Source of the DNA: Lactobacillus acidophilus
Lineage (GTDB): Bacteria > Bacillota > Bacilli > Lactobacillales > Lactobacillaceae
Reading direction: 5' to 3'
Length of the DNA stretch: 64,000 nt
NCBI RefSeq assembly: GCF_034298135.1
Contig: NZ_CP139575.1
Span: forward strand, 1,178,001 to 1,242,000
Part shown: positions 9,189 through 18,806 of the stretch, in pieces
Layout: each line of letters starts with the position of its first letter
Position numbering within the stretch: the first letter of the stretch is position 1
Notes under the pieces: model-generated
What the model was told of the DNA's origin: nothing
What the model saw: the letters and a program-made list of their open reading frames with translations, nothing else
The model's database searches: none
Translations under genes and position numbers: made by a program

Positions 9189-10922
9189 TTACTTGTTAAT
9201 TTTCTTCATTAAGTCGTTAACTAATTTTTCGTTTTCTTCAGCAGTTTCTGAAACAAAACAAGCTTCATTAGCTAATTCCTTAAGATCTTTGGTATCAAGC
9301 TTCTTCATTAAGCTTCTAATACGTAAGATTGAAGTTGCGCTCATTGAGTATTCATCAAGTCCCATTGAAAGTAAAATTGGGAACATGGTGTTATCACCAG
9401 CAGCTTCACCACACATACCACACCAAATACCATTTTCATGAGCAGCATCAATAGTGTGCTTAATCAAACGAAGTACTGATGGGTTATATGGTTGGTACAA
9501 GTATGATACGTTATCATTACCACGGTCAGCAGCCATAGTATATTGGATCAAGTCATTAGTACCGATTGAGAAGAAATCAACTTCTTTAGCAAATTGATCA
9601 GCCAAAACAGCTGCAGCAGGAACTTCGATCATCATACCAACTTGTAAGTTGTCACCGATCTTAACTCCCTTTTCAACAAGTTTTTGCTTTTCATCGTTTA
9701 AAATAGCCTTAGCCTTACGAAGTTCAGCTAATGTACCAACCATTGGGAACATAATACCAAGCTTACCATATGCGGAAGCACGGAGTAAGGCTCTTAATTG
9801 GGTACGGAAAATTTCTTCATTCATAAGTGAAAGACGAATAGCACGTACACCTAAGAATGGATTCATTTCTTCTGGTAAATCCCAGTAATCAAGGTGCTTA
9901 TCACCACCAATATCCATAGTTCTGATAACAACTTGCTTGCCGTTCATACCTTCAATAACTTTCTTGTAGGCTTCGAATTGATCATCTTCAGTTGGGAAGT
10001 CTGATGAATCCATGTACAAAAATTCAGTTCTGTACAAACCAATAGCTTCAGCACCGTTTTCATGTACACCTGGCATATCGTTAGGAGTACCGATGTTTGC
10101 AGCAATAATAAATTGCTTACCATCTGCAGTTACTGATGGTTCATCCTTTAACTTCTTCCATTCAGCCTTTTGCTTAAGGAAGTCTTCACCCTTTTTCTTG
10201 TAGTCAGCTATTTGTTCTTCACTTGGTGAAATAATAGCTACACCGTCAAGACCGTCATCAATTAACATGTCGCCGTTTTTAACGTCTTTGGTGATTGAAT
10301 CAGTACCAACAACAGCTGGCAATTCAAGTGAACGAGCCATAATTGCTGAGTGAGCGGTACGACCACCAACATCAGTAATAAAGCCTTTAACGTATTTCTT
10401 GTTAAGTTGTGCAGTATCACTTGGAGTCAAGTCATGTGCTACAACAATAACTTCGTGATCAATTGAAGCTGGGTTTGGTAATTCTTTACCAAGTAAGTGA
10501 GCCATAATACGCTTTGAAACATCACGTACATCAGCTGCACGTTCTTGCATATAAGGATTATCAGTCATCCCTTCAAAAATAGCAATAAACTTTTGTGCAG
10601 TTTCATCAAGGGCAGCTTCTGCATTAATCTTTGAATCCTTAATTTCATTCTCAATTGCACCAGTAAATTCTGGATCGTTCAAAATCATTAAGTGTGCTTC
10701 AAAAACTTGGGATTCTTCTTCACCCAAGCTCTTCTTAGCAATATCACGAATTTTTTCAACTTCGGCAGTTGATTCCTTAATAGCATCGTTATAACGTGCT
10801 ACTTCAGCATCAATGTCGTCGACTGAAGACTTTGAGAATGAAAGATCAGGCTCCACAAGAAGATATGCTGGAGCAATGGCAATACCATCACTAGCAGCAA
10901 TTCCTTTTAAAGTCTTGGTCAT
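9189..10922 (-). CDS. ptsI: Phosphoenolpyruvate-protein phosphotransferase (enzyme I)
   Basis: A 577-residue PTS enzyme I, which takes phosphate from PEP and passes it to HPr. The phosphorylated His is H191 in [21 protein letters not shown]. The PEP-binding barrel is seen in [25 protein letters not shown] and [15 protein letters not shown], and the catalytic Cys in [12 protein letters not shown]. Its ATG overlaps the ptsH stop by one base (TAATG), so the two are translationally coupled. It serves all PTS permeases of the cell, including the two sets in this window. Confidence 0.98.
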   Translation of the reverse strand: MTKTLKGIAASDGIAIAPAYLLVEPDLSFSKSSVDDIDAEVARYNDAIKESTAEVEKIRDIAKKSLGEEESQVFEAHLMILNDPEFTGAIENEIKDSKINAEAALDETAQKFIAIFEGMTDNPYMQERAADVRDVSKRIMAHLLGKELPNPASIDHEVIVVAHDLTPSDTAQLNKKYVKGFITDVGGRTAHSAIMARSLELPAVVGTDSITKDVKNGDMLIDDGLDGVAIISPSEEQIADYKKKGEDFLKQKAEWKKLKDEPSVTADGKQFIIAANIGTPNDMPGVHENGAEAIGLYRTEFLYMDSSDFPTEDDQFEAYKKVIEGMNGKQVVIRTMDIGGDKHLDYWDLPEEMNPFLGVRAIRLSLMNEEIFRTQLRALLRASAYGKLGIMFPMVGTLAELRKAKAILNDEKQKLVEKGVKIGDNLQVGMMIEVPAAAVLADQFAKEVDFFSIGTNDLIQYTMAADRGNDNVSYLYQPYNPSVLRLIKHTIDAAHENGIWCGMCGEAAGDNTMFPILLSMGLDEYSMSATSILRIRSLMKKLDTKDLKELANEACFVSETAEENEKLVNDLMKKINK

Positions 10923-11188
10923 TATTCAGCTAAACCTTCTTTTTTCATAGTGTCTGCAATTGCGTCTAATGCGTCTTTTTCGTCGTCACCTTCAGCAGTG
11001 ATAGTAACGTCAGCGTTTTGACCAACACCAAGTGACATAACACCCATGATTGACTTTAAGTTTACTGACTTACCATTGTATTCCAAGTTAATGTCTGAAC
11101 CAAACTTTGAAGCAGCTTGTACTAAAAGAGTAGCTGGACGTGCATGAATACCTGTTTCTGCAATAATATGAAAATCACGTTTTTCCAT
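10922..11188 (-). CDS. ptsH: Phosphocarrier protein HPr
   Basis: An 88-residue HPr. The catalytic His15 is in [13 protein letters not shown], and the regulatory Ser46 phosphorylated by HPr kinase is in [13 protein letters not shown]. Ser46-P HPr is the CcpA corepressor, which makes the cre-like sites in this window relevant. AAAGGAG precedes the ATG by a normal distance. First gene of ptsHI. Confidence 0.98.
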   Translation of the reverse strand: MEKRDFHIIAETGIHARPATLLVQAASKFGSDINLEYNGKSVNLKSIMGVMSLGVGQNADVTITAEGDDEKDALDAIADTMKKEGLAE

Positions 11189-11302
11189 TATGAATATCTC
11201 CTTTAAATTGAAAAAAATTAAACTGGTAATAAATACCCATTCGAGTAATAGATTATCATGTTTTTACAGTTTAGACAACAATAATGTAACAGTTTACATC
11301 AT

Positions 11303-11497
11303 TCAATCATCGGTATTTGTCGCAGTATAGACGATAGATCCGCCTCTTTCGGCCCTGCCGGTAATATATTGTCGTTTGCCATAATTTCTAATAGTTTTTT
11401 GAAGATCAAAGGCATCTTTAGGTTCTACTCTATATTCTTTAAGTTCGCCAGAAACCAATTGGTCTAAAATTTTTTGATAATCCACAAATATCACCAC
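11303..11497 (-). CDS. Small conserved-looking protein of unknown function
   Basis: A 64-residue, soluble, charged protein that I do not recognise by family. It reads MVIFVDYQKILDQLVSGEL and ends GSIVYTATNTDD. There are several possible GTG starts (11497, 11494, 11485). GTGGTG could be a ribosome site for the last one. It is divergent from clpE and upstream of ptsH, with about 110 bp to ptsH that holds no terminator. The reading frame and charge pattern look like a real gene, but no role can be assigned. Confidence 0.6.
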   Translation of the reverse strand: MVIFVDYQKILDQLVSGELKEYRVEPKDAFDLQKTIRNYGKRQYITGRAERGGSIVYTATNTDD

Positions 11498-11606
11498 ACT
11501 TTTTAAATTTTATAATTTTTCTTCTTTTTATTCTACTCTTTACACTAAATTTTCTAAAATATTAACATTTTATTTAATTCTTACAAAAAATAAGTTAAAT
11601 TGGCGC

Positions 11607-11642
11607 TTAGCACTTGACTACCAAGAGTGCTAAATATATAAT
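11607..11642 (+). promoter_or_regulatory. clpE promoter overlapped by a CIRCE (HrcA) operator
   Basis: TTAGCACTT, nine bases, then GAGTGCTAA (11607-11633) match CIRCE with one mismatch. A -35 TTGACT (11614-11619) lies inside the operator. The -10 TATAAT is at 11637-11642 with exact 17-bp spacing. HrcA binding would block polymerase, giving heat-shock control. Confidence 0.88.
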
Positions 11643-11676
11643 TTTGGTACAGTTTAATTGAAAGGCGGTAATATAT

Positions 11677-13863
11677 TTGCTTTGCCAAAATTGTCATCAA
11701 CGGCCTGCCGCTATTCACCTTTTTACAAAGGTAAATGGTCAAAGCCGTGAAATTGATTTATGTCAACAATGTTATCAAGAATTAAGAAATCAACAAGGAA
11801 ATCTAGAAAATATGAACAACAATAACGAATTTTTTGGCGACTTTGATGATTTATTTAACGCATTAAACGGAAATAACAACAACGCCGCAAATAACAATAA
11901 TAATATGAAAAATAACGACCCAAGAATGCAAATGGGTGGTGGAAATGGTGGTCAAGGTGGTAGAAGCTTACTTGATCAATATGGTACTGATTTAACTGCT
12001 CTTGCTAAAAAAGGTAAAATCGATCCAGTTATCGGTCGTGATAAAGAAATCGCTCGCGTAATTGAAATTTTAAACAGAAGGACTAAGAATAATCCAGTTT
12101 TAATTGGTGAAGCCGGTGTTGGTAAGACAGCTGTAGTTGAAGGCCTTGCTCAAGAAATTGTAGATGGTTCTGTTCCAGCTAAACTTCAGAATAAACGTAT
12201 TATTTCATTAAATGTTGTATCACTTGTTCAAGGTACTGGCATTCGTGGTCAATTTGAACAAAGAATGGAACAATTGATTAGAGAATTACAACAAAATGAT
12301 GATATCATCCTCTTTATTGATGAAATTCATGAAATTGTAGGCGCCGGAAATGCCGAAGGCGGTATGGACGCAGGTAATATTATCAAACCTGCTTTAGCTC
12401 GTGGTGAACTCCAATTAGTTGGTGCTACTACTATTAAAGAATATCGTGATATTGAAAAAGATTCAGCTTTAGCACGTAGATTCCAACCAGTTGAAGTAAA
12501 AGAGCCTTCAATTGATGAAACGATTCGCATTTTGAAGGGAATCCAACAACGTTATGAAGACTATCATCATGTTCAATACTCCGATGATTCCATTGAGTCT
12601 GCTGTTAAATTATCAGCTAGATACATTCAAGATAGATTCTTACCTGACAAGGCTATTGATCTTTTAGATGAAGCCGGTTCAAGAATGAATTTAACTATTC
12701 CTTATATTGATAAAGGAAAAATGCAAGAACGTATTAACGCTGCAGAACAATTAAAAGAGGAATCTTTAAAGAACGAAGACTACGAAAAAGCAGCTTATTA
12801 TCGTGATCAAATCGAAAAATATGAAAAGATGAAGGATCAAAAAGTTGATCCTGATAAATCACCAATTATTACCGATAAGATTATGAACAAGATTGTCGAA
12901 GAAAAGACAGGAATTCCTGTTGGTGATATTCAAAAGCAAGAAGAAAATCAATTGCAAAACTTGGCTAGTGATTTAAAGTCTAATGTTATTGGTCAAGACA
13001 AGGCAGTCGAAAAAGTTGCTCGAGCTATTCGACGTAACAGAATCGGTTTCAATAAGTCAGGACGTCCAATTGGTTCCTTCCTATTTGTTGGGCCAACCGG
13101 TGTTGGTAAGACCGAATTAGCTAAACAACTAGCCAAGCAAATGTTTGGTTCAGAAGATGCCATGATTCGTTTCGATATGTCAGAATACATGGAACAATAT
13201 TCTGTCTCCAAATTAATCGGCTCTGCTCCAGGTTACGTAGGTTATGAAGAAGCTGGTCAATTAACTGAACAAGTTCGCCATAATCCATATAGCTTGATTC
13301 TACTTGATGAAATTGAAAAAGCTCATCCAGATGTTTTGAATCTTTTCTTACAAATCTTAGACGACGGCCGCTTAACTGACTCTCAAGGTAGAACCGTTTC
13401 ATTTAAGGATACTATTATTATTATGACTTCTAACGCAGGCCAAGGTATCAAGAATGCCAGCGTTGGTTTTACTGCTGAAAATGATGACGAATCTAGCGAA
13501 TCAGCAAGAAATAATATGAGTCAATTCTTTAAACCAGAATTTTTAAATCGTCTAGATGATGTAATTGAATTCAATGAATTGACTAAGCCAGACTTATTGG
13601 AAATTGTAGATCTTATGCTTCAAAACACTAACAATATGGTTAAGGATCAAGGCTTACATATTGACGTAACCTCAGCTGCTAAAAATAAGCTTGTTGAAGA
13701 AGGCTTTAATCCTGCTTTAGGTGCCCGTCCTCTTCGTCGTACAATTCAAGAAGAAATTGAAGATAAAGTTGCAGATTACAAGCTTGACCATACTGAAAGT
13801 AAAAACTTAAAGGCTGACGTAATTAATGATCAAATCGTAATCAGTGACGAAACAGCTCAATAA
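11677..13863 (+). CDS. clpE: ATP-dependent Clp protease ATP-binding subunit ClpE
   Basis: A 728-residue HSP100 ATPase of the ClpE type. The N-terminal zinc finger has C3, C6, C29 and C32. An Asn-rich linker follows (about residues 48-78). The first AAA domain carries [13 protein letters not shown], then a UVR-like coiled segment ([19 protein letters not shown]), and the second AAA domain carries [13 protein letters not shown]. It works with ClpP and with adaptors such as MecA. The start is TTG at 11677, set by AAAGGCGG 8 nt upstream and by the Cys pair directly after it. Monocistronic, with CIRCE control and its own terminator. Confidence 0.96.
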   Translation: MLCQNCHQRPAAIHLFTKVNGQSREIDLCQQCYQELRNQQGNLENMNNNNEFFGDFDDLFNALNGNNNNAANNNNNMKNNDPRMQMGGGNGGQGGRSLLDQYGTDLTALAKKGKIDPVIGRDKEIARVIEILNRRTKNNPVLIGEAGVGKTAVVEGLAQEIVDGSVPAKLQNKRIISLNVVSLVQGTGIRGQFEQRMEQLIRELQQNDDIILFIDEIHEIVGAGNAEGGMDAGNIIKPALARGELQLVGATTIKEYRDIEKDSALARRFQPVEVKEPSIDETIRILKGIQQRYEDYHHVQYSDDSIESAVKLSARYIQDRFLPDKAIDLLDEAGSRMNLTIPYIDKGKMQERINAAEQLKEESLKNEDYEKAAYYRDQIEKYEKMKDQKVDPDKSPIITDKIMNKIVEEKTGIPVGDIQKQEENQLQNLASDLKSNVIGQDKAVEKVARAIRRNRIGFNKSGRPIGSFLFVGPTGVGKTELAKQLAKQMFGSEDAMIRFDMSEYMEQYSVSKLIGSAPGYVGYEEAGQLTEQVRHNPYSLILLDEIEKAHPDVLNLFLQILDDGRLTDSQGRTVSFKDTIIIMTSNAGQGIKNASVGFTAENDDESSESARNNMSQFFKPEFLNRLDDVIEFNELTKPDLLEIVDLMLQNTNNMVKDQGLHIDVTSAAKNKLVEEGFNPALGARPLRRTIQEEIEDKVADYKLDHTESKNLKADVINDQIVISDETAQ

Positions 13864-13897
13864 TCTAACATAAATAAATATTTTAATTATATTCCAG

Positions 13898-13933
13898 AAG
13901 ATTCTAAAACTATTTATTTTAGAATCTTTTTTG
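13898..13933 (+). terminator. Terminator of clpE
   Basis: AAGATTCTAAAA / TTTTAGAATCTT stem, 7-nt loop, then a T run. Confidence 0.9.
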
Positions 13934-14033
13934 TTAGAAAATACAGTATGATTTACGCAAAAATAAATATATCAACTCTAAATTGTTGTATACTAAATTT
14001 AACAAGATAAACTATGAGAAACAGGTGAATTTA

Positions 14034-14315
14034 ATGCATTTAATTGATGTAACTAACAATTATTCTGATTTGGTTCAAAGTCAACTTAATACTACTGATA
14101 CTAATTATGTTAAGGTATATTCCTTAGGTAATACTTCTGTAATTTATACTGAAAGCAAAAATGCTATTGGTATTGCACTTGAAAATCATGATCGTCGTGT
14201 TCGTGAAGATGAAATTGTATTCATAATTAAACGTTTACTTAAAGATTATGATTCTTCATATACTTTAACTGTCGACAAAAGTCGTCATGTAATTGAAATT
14301 CATGTTGATAAGTAG
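14034..14315 (+). CDS. DUF1827-like small protein
   Basis: A 93-residue soluble protein beginning MHLIDVTNNYSDLVQSQL. Its pattern VKVYSLGNTSVIYTE ... RRVREDEIVFIIKRLL resembles the Lactobacillales DUF1827 family, whose function is unknown. The start at 14034 is set by AGGTGA upstream; the in-frame codon at 13983 has no ribosome site. It sits directly after clpE with its own upstream region and a strong bidirectional terminator. Family call is from memory of the pattern. Confidence 0.7.
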   Translation: MHLIDVTNNYSDLVQSQLNTTDTNYVKVYSLGNTSVIYTESKNAIGIALENHDRRVREDEIVFIIKRLLKDYDSSYTLTVDKSRHVIEIHVDK

Positions 14316-14333
14316 TAAAAAGATAAATTTTGT

Positions 14334-14374
14334 AAAAAAAGTAGGGCTAGATTAAATCTTAGCCCTACTTTTTT
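14334..14374. terminator. Bidirectional terminator between DUF1827-like gene and prfC
   Basis: GTAGGGCTA / TAGCCCTAC stem flanked by A7 and T6 runs, between convergent genes. Confidence 0.9.
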
Positions 14375-14379
14375 ATTGA

Positions 14380-15951
14380 TTATAATTTTTCTGTCAATTT
14401 TATATCTGGATACTTATCACGGAAGAAACGCTCTGCAAATTCATTTTCAAATAAGAACAAAGGATTACCATAACGATCTTTCACAAGTAAGTTTCGACTA
14501 TTAGACATTTGTGGATCAAGCTGTTCAGGATCAATCCAGCGTGCAACACGGTGACCAATGCTGTTCATCTCAACTTCAGAATTATATTCGTTTTTCATTC
14601 TAAACTGGAAAACTTCAAATTGCAATTGACCTACTGCACCCAAAATGTATTCATCAGTTTGGTAATTACGATAAAGCTGAATAGCACCTTCTTGTACCAG
14701 CTGATTCATCCCCTTATGGAATGACTTCTGCTTCATTACGTTCTTAGCAGTTACTCGCATAAACAATTCAGGAGTAAATTCTGGAAGAGCTGGATAAACA
14801 ATCTTTCGTTTTCCAGAATAAATACTGTCACCTATTTGAAAATTCCCAGTATCGTAAAGCCCAACAATATCTCCTGCAACTGCGTCAGAGACTTGCACAC
14901 GTTCACTAGACATAAATTCGGTTGCATTATTCAAACGAATTGGTTTACCTGTTCTAGCTAAAGTTACATCCAGACCCTTTTTAAATTCACCACTACCAAT
15001 ACGTACAAAAGCAATACGATCACGGTGGTTAGGATTCATGTTAGCTTGAATCTTAAATACAAAACCAGAAAATTCTGGATCTTCAGGGCTTAATTCTTCA
15101 TCTTCATTGACAGTATGACTTTCTGGAGCTGGTGCCAAATCAACAAAACTATTTAAGAAAGTTTCAACACCAAAGTTAGTTAAAGCTGAACCAAAGAAGA
15201 CAGGGGTTTGATCACCCATTGCGATCTTTTCACGATTAAATTTGTTACCAGCTTCTTTAATTAATTCAATTTCATCAAGAGTATCTTTAAATTGTGGATC
15301 TTGACTAAGCGCTTCACTATCAGGCAATGTACCATCATCATTTAATGGTAAAAATCTATCTTCACCATCTTTACGATAAAGTTCTACCCGATTATTGGCA
15401 ATGTCATATAACCCCTTCAAAGTTTGACCTGAGCCGATTGGCCAGTTCATCGCTACACCTTCAATGCCAAGTAAATCTTCAAGTTCTGCAATTAAATCTA
15501 GTGGTGGACGACCATCACGGTCAAGCTTATTCATGAACGTAAAAATTGGAATACCACGTTGTTTTACAACCTTAAATAATTTCTTAGTTTGCGGCTCGAT
15601 ACCTTTGGCTGAATCAATAACCATGACTGCTGAGTCAACGGCCATCAAAGTACGATATGTATCTTCAGAGAAATCTTGGTGTCCTGGTGTATCCAAAATA
15701 TTAATACGTTTACCTTTGTATTCAAACTGCATAACAGAACTTGTTACTGAAATACCACGCTTTTTTTCAATTTCCATCCAGTCACTTGTAGCAAAATTAC
15801 CAGTTTTACGTGCTTTAACAGTACCTGCCTTACGAATCACCCCACCAAACAACAGCATCTGCTCAGTAATAGTAGTCTTACCTGCGTCTGGGTGAGAAAT
15901 AATTGCAAACGTTCTTCTTTTTTCAACTTTCTCTGCTAACTCTTTATCCAT
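14380..15951 (-). CDS. prfC: Peptide chain release factor 3
   Basis: A 523-residue translational GTPase that recycles RF1/RF2 from the ribosome. The P-loop is [13 protein letters not shown] near residue 20, with switch [18 protein letters not shown] and NKLD ([11 protein letters not shown]). Length matches RF3. Its ATG overlaps the stop of the upstream corC-like gene as TAATG. Minus-strand transcription ends at the shared terminator with the DUF1827-like gene. Confidence 0.96.
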   Translation of the reverse strand: MDKELAEKVEKRRTFAIISHPDAGKTTITEQMLLFGGVIRKAGTVKARKTGNFATSDWMEIEKKRGISVTSSVMQFEYKGKRINILDTPGHQDFSEDTYRTLMAVDSAVMVIDSAKGIEPQTKKLFKVVKQRGIPIFTFMNKLDRDGRPPLDLIAELEDLLGIEGVAMNWPIGSGQTLKGLYDIANNRVELYRKDGEDRFLPLNDDGTLPDSEALSQDPQFKDTLDEIELIKEAGNKFNREKIAMGDQTPVFFGSALTNFGVETFLNSFVDLAPAPESHTVNEDEELSPEDPEFSGFVFKIQANMNPNHRDRIAFVRIGSGEFKKGLDVTLARTGKPIRLNNATEFMSSERVQVSDAVAGDIVGLYDTGNFQIGDSIYSGKRKIVYPALPEFTPELFMRVTAKNVMKQKSFHKGMNQLVQEGAIQLYRNYQTDEYILGAVGQLQFEVFQFRMKNEYNSEVEMNSIGHRVARWIDPEQLDPQMSNSRNLLVKDRYGNPLFLFENEFAERFFRDKYPDIKLTEKL

Positions 15952-16842
15952 TAGTCTTTTATATCTTCTTCCTTTTTCTTATTTATTGATAACAAAACAG
16001 TAAGCAATCTTGACCCCTTCATTCTTCTAGTTGTCAAAGTCATATCATTGCCAATATCGACAGTTAATTTTTCACCTTTTGCCGGAATTACTTTTAAAGT
16101 ATTAATGACATATCCTGCTACTGTATCAACATCTTCCATTTTAAGATCTGTACCAAATTGCTCATTAAAATCATCTAAGGGCATTTTCCCATAAATAATA
16201 TATTTATTAGGTGCAATTTGATTGTACAAAACTTCTGTATGATCTACTTCGTCATCGATATCCCCTACAATTTCTTCGATTAAATCTTCAATTGTAGCTA
16301 GCCCTGTAACTCCGCCATATTCATCTACTAAAATTGCTAATTGTCGCTGCGTTTGTTGCATTTCGATAAGTAAGTCACCTAATTCGGCGGTTTCTGGTGC
16401 AAACAAAGGCTCAGTCATTACGTCTTCATAATCTAGATTCTTAAAACCTTTTTCTCTAGCTTTACGCAGTACACTTCGAATGTGAATAATGCCCACAATT
16501 TTATCTTTATCTTTTTTTATATACCGGAATTCTTGAATATGGTTCTCGCAAGATTTCATTCAAATTATCCTGAAAACTAACGTCGGCATCAACCATAAAT
16601 GCATCTGTGCGCGGAACCATTACTTCACGCGCTGTTTTACCTTGAAAGTCTAAAATTCCTTCTAACATTGAAAATTCCGTATCATCAATCTTATGATTAT
16701 CATGTAGATTGATGATTTCTTTTTCCAAATGATCTTTAGACTTTTCTTTTTTCTCACCGGATAAACGATTCTTCAAGCGATCAAAAAGATTCCCTGCTCC
16801 AGGATCACTACTCATTTTTTTACTCTCTTTCTTAAAAAGCAT
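15951..16842 (-). pseudogene. CorC/HlyC-type CBS domain protein, split by a +1 frameshift in an A7 tract
   Basis: Two reading frames form one protein. The first (from 16842 or more likely 16815) ends REPYSRIPVYKKR-stop at 16507. The second continues KKDKDKIVGIIHIRSVL to 15951. On the minus strand the junction is TAT, seven A (16512-16518 on the plus strand), GAT. Removing one A joins PVYKKDKDKIVG without a gap. The joined product, about 287-296 residues, has two CBS domains and a C-terminal CorC/HlyC domain (VAGYVINTLKVIPAKGE) and no DUF21 membrane part, like Mg/Co efflux protein CorC. It may be a null allele, a slippage-restored gene or a sequencing error. It overlaps prfC by one base. Confidence 0.85.
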
Positions 16843-16918
16843 CTAAATAAAATTATTATAGCATAGAGCAATTATCATTATGTTAAAATAGCACATAAGA
16901 CTATAGGAGGTAAGACCA

Positions 16919-17380
16919 ATGAAAAAAAGCCATGTCTTGCTTGTTTTTACATTTTTATTACTTATTCCATATGTATGCAGCTTATTAATCATAGGAATAG
17001 GCTACAATGCGCTGGTACTACATTCAGCTGAACTATATCGCACAATCATTGGTGCATTAGTTGGCTCAATTATTATGTTTGCAGTAAAAGCAACTATTCA
17101 GCGTCCAGTTGACTTGTTAGCAATGCAGACTAACGATGGTTTATTGAAACAACTTTTACGTTTTTTCAGTATCCGTCGTCGTTACTTTTTATTATTTGCT
17201 AATATCGTTTTGGATTTTATTCTTTGTTTTGCTTCAACTTACTTAGTTCGCTGGGCATTAACTTTAGATCAAATAGTAGGCAACTCAATTGGATTTGTAC
17301 TATTGATTATGTTTGTGTCAACTTGTCTTGGAGCTTATGTCGAATACGATAACTTATCTATAGATCCTAAACAGCATTAA
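16919..17380 (+). CDS. Unknown four-helix membrane protein
   Basis: A 153-residue protein with about four hydrophobic helices (roughly 5-28, 40-60, 92-112, 122-142). A basic cytoplasmic loop FFSIRRRYF lies between the second and third. I do not recognise the family. A strong ribosome site TAGGAGG precedes the ATG. It is divergent from the corC-like gene and convergent with the next gene, with a weak terminator inside the neighbour's 3' end. Confidence 0.7.
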   Translation: MKKSHVLLVFTFLLLIPYVCSLLIIGIGYNALVLHSAELYRTIIGALVGSIIMFAVKATIQRPVDLLAMQTNDGLLKQLLRFFSIRRRYFLLFANIVLDFILCFASTYLVRWALTLDQIVGNSIGFVLLIMFVSTCLGAYVEYDNLSIDPKQH

Positions 17381-17382
17381 AT

Positions 17383-17859
17383 TTATTCACTGACTTTTAA
17401 GTATAAATCTTGGGTCAGTTTTTTTGTATCCATATCAAGATCCCAGGTAACATATGGAGTCTCGCTATCACCGATATTTTGGTAAACTTCAATACCCTCT
17501 GAAACTATTTTATGGATAAATTCAGGCATAGTACCATTTAATGGTAAATTAAAGAATACCAAATTTTGATTTTCTTGTTCTATTTCTGCTACTTCTGCTT
17601 TAGGTAATTCAAATTTCATTAAACCTGTAGGCACTTCAATATCATCAACTAAAACGCCATACCAATACATGAAGTTTTCAGGCCCGAAAACAACCATTAC
17701 TGTACGCTTGTTTTCCAAATTATTATCTGCTAAAAATTTTTGGAAAACTTCATCATTTTCCATTTGTTGATTAACTTCTGTAAAACTTTTTTGTTCATCC
17801 ATCATTGCATCTGGAAATGGACGACCGACAAATAATTTCTTCTTGATATTCTTTTTCAT
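17383..17859 (-). CDS. Unknown protein, possibly GyrI-like effector-binding fold
   Basis: A 158-residue soluble protein starting MKKNIKKKLFVGRPFPDAMM. The central stretch VMVVFGPENFMYWYGVLV, then DDIEVPTGLMKFELPKAEV, resembles the layout of AraC-effector/GyrI-like ligand-binding domains (aromatic pocket, then VP.GL..F.LP). The resemblance is by eye and weak. It lies 9 bp downstream of recX and is probably co-transcribed with it. Confidence 0.6.
   Translation of the reverse strand: MKKNIKKKLFVGRPFPDAMMDEQKSFTEVNQQMENDEVFQKFLADNNLENKRTVMVVFGPENFMYWYGVLVDDIEVPTGLMKFELPKAEVAEIEQENQNLVFFNLPLNGTMPEFIHKIVSEGIEVYQNIGDSETPYVTWDLDMDTKKLTQDLYLKVSE
17389..17426 (+). terminator. Possible terminator of the membrane protein gene
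   Basis: ACTGAC / GTCAGT with a 19-nt loop, then T7. The stem is short. It lies within the coding end of the convergent gene. Confidence 0.45.
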
Positions 17860-17868
17860 TTTTTCTCC

Positions 17869-18681
17869 TTAATATTCAGCTAACTCATCTAGATCAATTA
17901 TTTCACCATTTAAAAATGCGTCAATCTCACTGGATGAAAAGCCATGACCATACAAATACTTTTTTATTTTAAACTTACGCTCAGCTTCATCAAAACGACG
18001 AAAACGTTTATAGGCTTTAATCCCTTGTTTTCTTAAAGCTTCATTTTGGATATCTTCATCCTCTTCAATTTCTAAAGCAGAAATAACTTCATTACTAATT
18101 TCGCTATTAAAACCATGCGTCAAGAGCTTAGTCCTCATTTTCCGCTCTAACTCTCGTCTTGATATTTTACCTATTTGATTAAGCAGTGATTTAACAATTC
18201 GATTTCCAACTAAGATCCAATCAGCATCACTAACTTCAGTAAGTTCATTTTGACCAATCGCTGGATCTACACCTTTTTGAGTTAATTTACGCAATAAATT
18301 TTTAGGACCGTCTGTTCCAATTTGCAAATCATTTTTAATAAACAATTTAGCATATTGCACATCATCCAAATATCCTAATTCATTCAGCTGACCTACAGCA
18401 TTATTCGCTGCCTCATCTGAAATATCATGCTTTTTTAAATATTGCAATACTTCAAAGATAGTTCGAGGTTCGTAACTCAAATAATGCGCTGCAAGATCAC
18501 TAGCTTTAGCATCAGCATCAAATTGTCTAATTTCTTCAACTTCTTCAGCATTTAATTCTTTTCCTTTTAAAAGAACAAACTCTGCAACGGTCTTTTCGCT
18601 AGCAGAAAAAGCATATTTGTTATCCAAAAAGATATTATAACGACCTTGTCGTCGTTGTGCACTAATTTTAGTTATCAGCAT
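17869..18681 (-). CDS. recX: Regulatory protein RecX
   Basis: A 270-residue all-helical RecX protein, a modulator of RecA filaments. Family features are YNIFLDNKYAFSASEKTVAEFVL at the N-terminus, the R..FEVLQYLKKHDI repeat and the LGYLDDVQYAKLFIKN core, followed by further three-helix repeats to residue 270. Length is normal for the long Firmicute form. It is divergent from the rRNA methyltransferase gene. Confidence 0.92.
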   Translation of the reverse strand: MLITKISAQRRQGRYNIFLDNKYAFSASEKTVAEFVLLKGKELNAEEVEEIRQFDADAKASDLAAHYLSYEPRTIFEVLQYLKKHDISDEAANNAVGQLNELGYLDDVQYAKLFIKNDLQIGTDGPKNLLRKLTQKGVDPAIGQNELTEVSDADWILVGNRIVKSLLNQIGKISRRELERKMRTKLLTHGFNSEISNEVISALEIEEDEDIQNEALRKQGIKAYKRFRRFDEAERKFKIKKYLYGHGFSSSEIDAFLNGEIIDLDELAEY

Positions 18682-18806
18682 TAAAATTCACCTCGCAAAG
18701 TTTCTCAGTTACATGCTAGCAAATTTTTTAAATCCTTGCTAAGAACTTTTTTCACGTAGTACAATTAATAACAATGTAATTAGTTTATAGTAGAAAGAAT
18801 AAGGTA

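Noticed and set aside
11820..11940. Asn-codon-rich stretch in clpE that looks like a low-complexity repeat
   Set aside because: It is an in-frame flexible linker between the zinc finger and the first AAA domain; such linkers occur in ClpE.
15464..15895. A 143-codon plus frame antisense to prfC
   Set aside because: It lies entirely over the conserved GTPase domain of prfC; composition reflects the antisense of that gene.
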